Shown here: positions 57,015-64,000 of the stretch, one piece after another
How positions within the stretch are numbered: the first letter of the stretch is position 1
Layout of the letters: each line of letters opens with the position of its first letter
Origin: Caprimulgus europaeus
Taxonomy: Eukaryota; Chordata; Aves; Caprimulgiformes; Caprimulgidae
NCBI GenBank assembly: GCA_907165065.1
Contig: OU015525.1
Coordinates: 3,786,622-3,850,621, forward strand
DNA length: 64,000 nucleotides
Reading direction: 5' to 3'
Translations under genes and position numbers: made by a program
The notes under the pieces: generated by a model
Seen by the model: only the letters and a program-made list of their open reading frames with translations
What the model was told of the DNA's origin: nothing
The model's database searches: none

Positions 57015-60000
57015 AAATACTAATAATTGGAGAGAGAAAACTAGACACATGGTTGCCTAGAAAAGCCAAACACCCTCAAACAGTGGTGTGATCAAGTTTG
57101 CAGCTTCTCACAAATTTCATTAGCAAGTAGGTAGTGAGTGACAAGACCTTCCTTTACCAAATTCCTTTAGCTGTCTTTGGCTTTTGTGCTTTGTATTTGG
57201 CCCCATGGATATCCGTGAGACCTACTGCTGCTTTTAAATGTGATTTGTGATTTTATTAAATGGATTTTGGAGTTAATTGTGTTGGGATGGTTCTGCCTGC
57301 CAACAGGAAACCGGGACAGCATTTTCAATGCCTTTCAGCTTGCATAATCTAAATAAATTCATGAATGCACAAAAATTATTCTACCTCGTTCCTCTTGCCC
57401 AGCAACATGTGTTGGCTCAAAGAGCTCAGATTTGCTGTAATCGCCTTTTCCTCTCCAGTAACTCCTTAGAAGTTAGCCATCTCCTTCAGATAACTCTACA
57501 ACTTTTACCAGTTCTAATTATCTCAGATTTTATTTCTTTTCATGAACTTTTGAATTTGGGATATTTTGTGTAGCTTGAAAGAGTAATTAGTAATTTGGGA
57601 GTGAGGGAGTCACACCAGCACAAATATTAGGAGGATACACTCCTCAATTATATGCCTATTGAAGTCAGGAATGCTTTTAAATTCAGTCATTAATTTTTAG
57701 TGCTGCTATAAATGAATCTCTTAAAAAGAGGTATCAAAGAAATAGGAATGTAGGGGTTGAAAAAACAAAACAAAACAAAAAACCTCTAAAATGATAAAAT
57801 TTTGGTTTGGTAATGGATGAGGACAGAGTTTTTTGTGTATTTCTAAAATGTCCCAATTTTTCTTTTACTAAGAAACAGTGATAACTATGTAAAGTTAAAT
57901 ATCTTTATAATTCTACTATATACTGTATTGTTCTTCTTAAAAATGCATTTCCATAGAAGATATTTGTACTGTACTAGATGTTCCATTACGTACAAACTCT
58001 CTTTACAAAACCCTGTTTTGAAAAGGCATCAGGGGTGAAAAAAAAGAAGAACATCTGTTCCATTATACTCTAAAATATAAGGTTGTTTTTACTGTCTCTT
58101 TAGTCCAGCTTTATAGGAACAAAGCAAAGAGGGTTGCACTGTTTCTGTGAAGAGATAATTCCTTGGCTAAGTGTTTAGCATTTGTCTACATATATTGTCT
58201 AGTCTTTTCTTTTGATCCTTGCCATTCTGTCAGAGTCGTCAGCACAGGGTTACCTTTTCCTGTGGAAGAAGCTGTAGATTTTTGGTCTTGGAACGTTGAA
58301 GATCAATTTTGATTACATTTTCACCAGATTTTTTTTTTCTTTATTTTTTACCAGGAAAACTCAGTAGTACTTTTTTATTAAGAGGTTCATAAATATCTCT
58401 GGTATTATTGTGCAAAATTACACCAGATTCGGACTTGCTTCAGATTTAATGAAGTCTTACTTCTGTTTCTTAGAATGTTAAGAGAATGAATTTGTTCTTT
58501 GTTAATATCTTCCCTCTTACTTTTGGGATCTCAAGCAACCATTTTCTTGCATGGTGATCATCTGCCTATTCTAAAATAGTTGCAACTGTGCAACATATAC
58601 ATTCTATAGTGCCTTTTATCTCCCCTAGCTTTCCAAAATATGTATCAATCTCTTCCTCTTCACATAGTCAGAGGATGCAACTGGAACAGCGAGACATCAG
58701 GTTTTTACTTTCTGTCAATCCCACTTTACTATTTACATATTGAAGGGAGTTGTTTAGAATAGAGAAAATAAAAATATTCCTCTTAATTAAAATTTGATCA
58801 GAGCACCCAGATAAATGGTCATGCATCATTTTTACTTGCCATTCCTACTCAAAAGAGCAGTTGCTTCTTCAGTACTATGACGAGTTCAACATCATGTTGC
58901 TGTGAAATCCAAAGATAGAAAATCTCCATTAGAAAGAGAAAGGAAAATCACTTCTACAAAATGAACTGACATTTCTGCCTGTCAGCTGAAAGTTTTGTTA
59001 TTCAATACAGACCAGATCATGCCTGGTATATGACAATCCACCTATTCTTTCTGAATCACATATCATCACTAACAGTACATCCTGCCATAGGCACTCAGAC
59101 AAAATATATAGTACATTGTATAGGAGGCAGAGTAGAATCCATCTTATTTTCTTTACAGTGATACTTAAGAGAAATGAAACTTATTTTTTGCCAGTAAAAT
59201 GCAGACACTCGGAGAAATGATACCACTCCTTCTTCCATTATCCAGTGACTCAACTGCTTGGAGGGTGGCTGTGAGGCACTGATGTGATATGCTCATGAGG
59301 GATTTATCAACTAATCCATTTCCAATTGAGATGCAGAAGCAATAATGACATTGTGCAAGCAATGACAAGGTTTCCCTCTGGAATACAGCATGTTCTTATG
59401 GTTAAGACAAATAAACTTAAACTGGGAAGGTGGAAAAGAGGTAGAAACAGATTACTGAAAGGATTAAGATAGTGGAGACCTTGTCTTACAAAAGGAGACT
59501 AATAAGGTTTTTCTACCATGCATCTGGAGCTCTAGAGGAATCCAAGTTAGCTCAGCTTGACCATAAGCAGTGATGTATTGCATTCCTGATCTGGGACACT
59601 CGATCTGACTTAGAGGTTTTTCCCAAATGACTGCATCCTCTCTTTCAGCACCTCCATGTTCCTGTGTGCAAGGAAATGTGACAAAGCAGTTGTGTTGTTC
59701 CATTTTGCAAAAGAGAGTCTGAGAGTGGATACAACTACTCTCTGTAAATCCATCAAGAAGATGAATTACTTTCCAAGGGAAGTTCCAGCTGATAAAAATT
59801 TGCAGATTCAGTTCCTATAACTGTGAATAAATCAATGTATTGGCCCAAATGCGAGTTTTCCTTTGTATGTAATTTCTCCTTTCCCTTTCATGTGCTTGTT
59901 ACAGACCATCAGACAGTCCATAAATTGAGCCTTGTGTTCAAACACACTCTCTAATTTTTTGTTTGTTTGTTTTGCTGCTTTCTAGTTCTGTTTCAAGAAA

Positions 60001-62408
60001 CCTGAATTACACTAGCAAAGGGTTAAACCAGCTTGTAGTGAACAGTTAGACACACACAGATTGCAAAGGATTAAATCTCTAAATGTCAAAGGAGAGAAAG
60101 GAAGAGTCCACCTTGCAATCTTGACTGATCATCCCATCATTCCTTAACATTACTGCTGGTGAAACAGATTAGAAAACCTGCTATCGAGCAAAGTGGGGAC
60201 TGCAGCAGGGAGATAAGTGAACCAGAGTATCTGTTTGGGGCTCATTTGTTCAACTTTACTCATTCAGAACGTCTCTGATAGAGAAACATGGGTCTGAATA
60301 TGAAATTCACGGCTTGTTCAGCTCTGCCATCACTTTCCAAACCATCCTCACAAGTGAAGATCTATTCACTGTCATGTAGAAGGCTTCAGAGGACAGTTTC
60401 TTAGGTTCAAGCATACAGCTGGGTTTACACCATGGACTTGCTGAATGCTGCCTCAGGTTAGATCTTATTTTTTTGTTCCTTGCTGTTGTTGATCAGAAAG
60501 CTTTGAAGAGAATGGATGGAAGAATATTGATTTTGATTCAAAATATGGTCTTCTTCCTTCTGAAGCAATATTAGCTGAATGTTAATCTCAGGAAACATGA
60601 GTGTTACAGATTGTGTTGTCAAATTGTTGGTCTTTGAGAGATACCAATATATTTTCCCAGGGCTTAAATTTGAGAACTGATAATGATATTCTAGTTATCT
60701 TCTTTTTTTTTTTAATTCTTAACTTTTTGATTTTTTCTTTTAACTTCTGTGATATGATCCAAGACCCTGAGTAAAGAGAAAATCTACAGACAATTCAAAT
60801 CTGGCCTGATAAATTGAAGAGTCAGCAGTGCATGTGCATAGAAAAGTATAAAACATATCTGAGACGACAACTTGTACTGGAAGAAGACTGAAGATGAAGT
60901 TAAAGGAGAACAAATATGTTATCACGCAGACAGTAAAATATTGTCCTTTATTCCTCTAAAAGTGTTCTCTATTCCACTGGGAAGGGGGTTGCATTTTAGC
61001 AATGAGCATAGTGACATTCTGTACAGAGTGTTTCACTTGGATGACAATGATGATTAATTGATAGAATTGCATTTTAAAATGCTGAGAAAAATAGTTGAGG
61101 GCATGAAGTTCCAGCTTCTCTCCCATCTAGATCTGTTTGAGAAGTTGCTTTGCTGATCCTTTCCACTTGCGATGCTGTCTGCACAGAATCAAATAATCCA
61201 ATTCGAAAGAGTAAGATAAGGGGCAATTTATTTACTTTTGCTATTTTTTAGTGTAATCCTAAATCCTGATATTTTTGTGTTTTCCAGCATATGAAGATGC
61301 ATATTGCAAAGTTAGTACTTTCAGTATACTGTTTTCAAGAGTGATAGCAGGCTAGGAAAAAACGTTTTAAAATTGGTGTAAAAGTGAAACAGCAAACAAC
61401 CATTAAGAAACCAAAACCCTCGTGTTTCAAGGATGATTTAAAAAAAAAAAAATGTTTCTAGGCTTTAGGAAATGCAATTTGCTAATAGACTGTAGTATAA
61501 TAATTAAGGGGAAACAATTGTAATTGTAAATTACCATGTGCCACGTGGAAGGCACTAATACACTTAAAATACAATAGTGCATACATCTATGACTAGTAAT
61601 GAAGGTGATAATCACCTTATATTCACAAAGGAAATGATGTAATAAATCCTATATAATGCAGTTTACAGGTTACCTTGGCAAGGGCACTTGAATCGACAAG
61701 CAAAGAACAAGCAGTCCAATAGCTGCAGTATATATTATAATTAGGAGCATAAAACTCTAATGAAATGTTGTCCTAAGTAATATTGATTCCAACTGGGTGG
61801 GGTAAGAGTATGATGATGTAATGGCATTCAGCTAGATTGGTTCACTAAGGGATTAGAGAAATACCCATACTAGCCTTGATAGGGCCCTTTCAGCAAGACT
61901 TCAACCTCTCCCTTTAGTCAAACTGACTACTTTCTGACTCCCCAAAGAGGCAACAGTAGGAAAAGGATCCTGGAAACACTTAATTTCAGCAGAAGCAATT
62001 TTTCAGCTTTAATTAGCATAAATTTAACATCCCATGCAAAAAAAATGGGGTTGCAGAGAATACACGCTGAACAAACCCTCCCCAAAGTGTTTTTAATTTC
62101 ACATTTCACTTATTATTGGGGGCTGGAGATATTTGGAAGGAGACTTTCATTGTAAGCTAGCCCTGCAAGGTGAGGAAGCGATACACATGGCGTGTGAAAT
62201 TATGGAATTGAATTAACAGCAGCTTTTATGATCAAGATGGAACTCTGGCTAAAAAAAGAGTAAGACAGACTGCGTTTATAACTCTACAGCGGTGATGGGA
62301 GATTTACAGAGTGCCAATAAGAGCAGCATAATATGAAATAGAGTCTTACTTTTATTAGTACCCTAAATAATAGTGGAAAAATTAATAATGAGGAAAATAA
62401 CAAAGAAA
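57015..62408. other. Long unique noncoding stretch
   Basis: About 5.4 kb with no CR1 or LTR insertion and no supportable exon. A short (AAAAC)n run lies near 57763. The block 62010-62330 has mixed composition and several ordered TF-like sites, and could be a conserved noncoding element. That is only a guess. Confidence 0.5.
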
Positions 62409-62784
62409 GACTGGAGGGTTTAGGTCTTCTCTTTCTGGAGAAGAGAAGGTTCTTCACAATATTCCAGAACTTAAGGGCTGGCTACGAAGAGTATGGAAGC
62501 TCTCTCTTCACAAGGAGCCATATGGAGAAGACAAGGGGCAACGGGTACAAGTTGTACCAGGCAAGGTTTCATCTTGATATAAGAAAGCAATTTTTTACAG
62601 TGAGAACAATCAATCACTGGAACAACCTTCCCAGGGTTGTGATAGAGTCCTCATTGCTGGAAGTTTCAAGCTGTGATTGGACAGGGTGCTAGACGATCTC
62701 ATCTAGTCTCCCTTTCCCAAAAAAAGTTGGACCAGATGATCTTTTGTGGTTACTTCCATCCTGGGCAGTTCTCTGATTCTAATG
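62409..62784 (+). mobile_element. CR1 LINE fragment, diverged
   Basis: Sense CR1 with blocks 'gtcttctctttctggagaag', 'gaagacaaggggcaacgggt', 'atcactggaacaaccttccc' and 'ttggaccagatgatcttttg', ending near 'gttctctgattctaatga'. It is more diverged than most other copies. Confidence 0.9.
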
Positions 62785-64000
62785 ATCACATGAAGGTAAT
62801 TTCTACTTGTTGATTTAGACCTATACCAAAAATATTAATTTTGAGAGATTATAATTACTGAACTTCAGACTTCCAAATAATTCCATATAAATTATTTTAA
62901 TACCATCTTTAAGTATTGTTGATACCAAGGTAAAACTAATATAATTTTAATGTTTTAAAATAATAACTGAACACAACTGCAAACATGATAAATTTGGAAG
63001 ATCGATCATGTACTTTCCCATTTCCACAATAGTCCTATGGATAAAGTTAAAATGTTAAAAAGCAAAGAGCTGAAGGTACAGTTAATTATTATATGTCGGT
63101 TATTAAATAGAGTTCAGAAGTCCTATTCAGGTTTGCAGTCATTCTTACATGTGCTTTACACAAATAACTTTTTCATGCTAAGGCAACAAAAAAAAAAAAG
63201 CCTCTTCAGAAAGCCTGAGCCCAGTTCCTCTGAAGTTGATGATTGCCTTTGAAAATGATGATTACCTTTATTTTTAGTCAGACAAAAATTCATACACTAG
63301 GAAACAGCAAGACACATTCATGTCTCTTTAGCTACGCACACAAAACAGACACCTAAATTTTGAATAACAGGGAGATAACAATATAAATTTTTTATACCCT
63401 TTATTTACAGTACTATGCCTTCAGCAGTAAACAGCAGCCCTGTACTCATGAAAATTCAAATTAAAACATTTTGGAAGTGAAAGCAGATGTTGTTAGGAAT
63501 GGAGGAGAGCAGATTTTAATTCTCAGTGACTTCCCTTTTAAAGGATGAGTCCTACATTGATTACCGTGCTGCCCTAATGAAATTCTTGTTATTTTATCAT
63601 TTATAGCACTGAGGCAATGGGAATATCTCACTGACCCAGTCAGTCCCCATAACTCAGTTTGTTAAACTTGAGAGGAGCAAATAAATAAACTCATCTTGAT
63701 GTTATAAAAACTGTCAGATGTTTTAAGGCAAGATTTGGATGATTTTTCAGATAGCTGTGACTGGGTGCTAGTGTGAGCAGAATGGCTTACAGAACTGGAG
63801 ATCACGTCCTTGGAGCTTTACTGAGAATGCATCCTTGCCTATTTATCTGTTTTTATTTCAACATAAGTTTGCAATTCCATATGCTATTCGTTATCTGGGG
63901 TTTTGTCATATCCTCTGCGTTGCTCTTATTCTGTCTCTATCTGTTGTCCTTTTGTGTGTCTTAGCCTGGCTGGAGTAATTTCAATACTATGAACTTTAAA
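62785..64000. other. Unique noncoding sequence
   Basis: AT-rich, with no gene or named repeat recognised up to the end of the window. The ORFs at 63037 and 63773 have no domain. Confidence 0.5.

Noticed and set aside
1-64000. tRNA, rRNA, microRNA precursor, CRISPR array or intact provirus
   Set aside because: No cloverleaf-like set of box A/B sequences, no long near-perfect hairpin, no regular spaced repeats, and no viral gag, pol or env reading frames were seen. All five LTRs are solitary.

Overview
The window looks like bird nuclear DNA, probably from a neoavian. It is AT-rich and CpG-poor. It carries many 5'-truncated CR1 (chicken repeat 1) LINE copies with the avian 3' end, and five solitary endogenous-retrovirus LTRs. 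Four of these LTRs are ERVL-like with roughly 5-bp target duplications, and one is ERVK-like with a perfect 6-bp duplication. I see no bacterial-type operon, tRNA, rRNA, CRISPR array or intact retroviral coding region. Almost all of the longer ORFs are chance frames or pieces of CR1 and LTR sequence.

Layout: 0.3-4.9 kb holds CR1 copies around a minus-strand solo LTR. About 4.9-12.4 kb is mostly unique sequence. 12.4-14.1 kb is an LTR followed by two tail-to-tail CR1 copies. 14.1-31.3 kb is mostly unique, with scattered CR1, two MIR-like or palindromic relics, a dense cluster of putative regulatory motifs near 15.4 kb, and the only convincing protein-coding exon (30,200-30,315, + strand). 31.3-31.8 kb is a CR1 copy and 31.8-38.5 kb is unique. 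38.5-46.1 kb is the repeat-rich part: three plus-strand solo LTRs and several CR1 copies, including the longest one, which retains part of the reverse transcriptase. 46-57 kb holds scattered CR1 and two MIR-like relics, and ends with a CR1 copy inserted into an older CR1. 57-62.4 kb is unique, then one more CR1 and unique sequence to the end.

The exon encodes a basic juxtamembrane stretch, one hydrophobic helix of about 22 residues and a stop. This is the form of a tail anchor at the C terminus of a syntaxin-like (Qa-SNARE) protein. If that is right, most of the window is intron and 3' flank of one plus-strand gene with very long introns. I could not find its upstream exons here. No previously undescribed system is evident. 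The most useful leads are this exon, the motif cluster at 15.36-15.57 kb, and the dated or nested repeat insertions.
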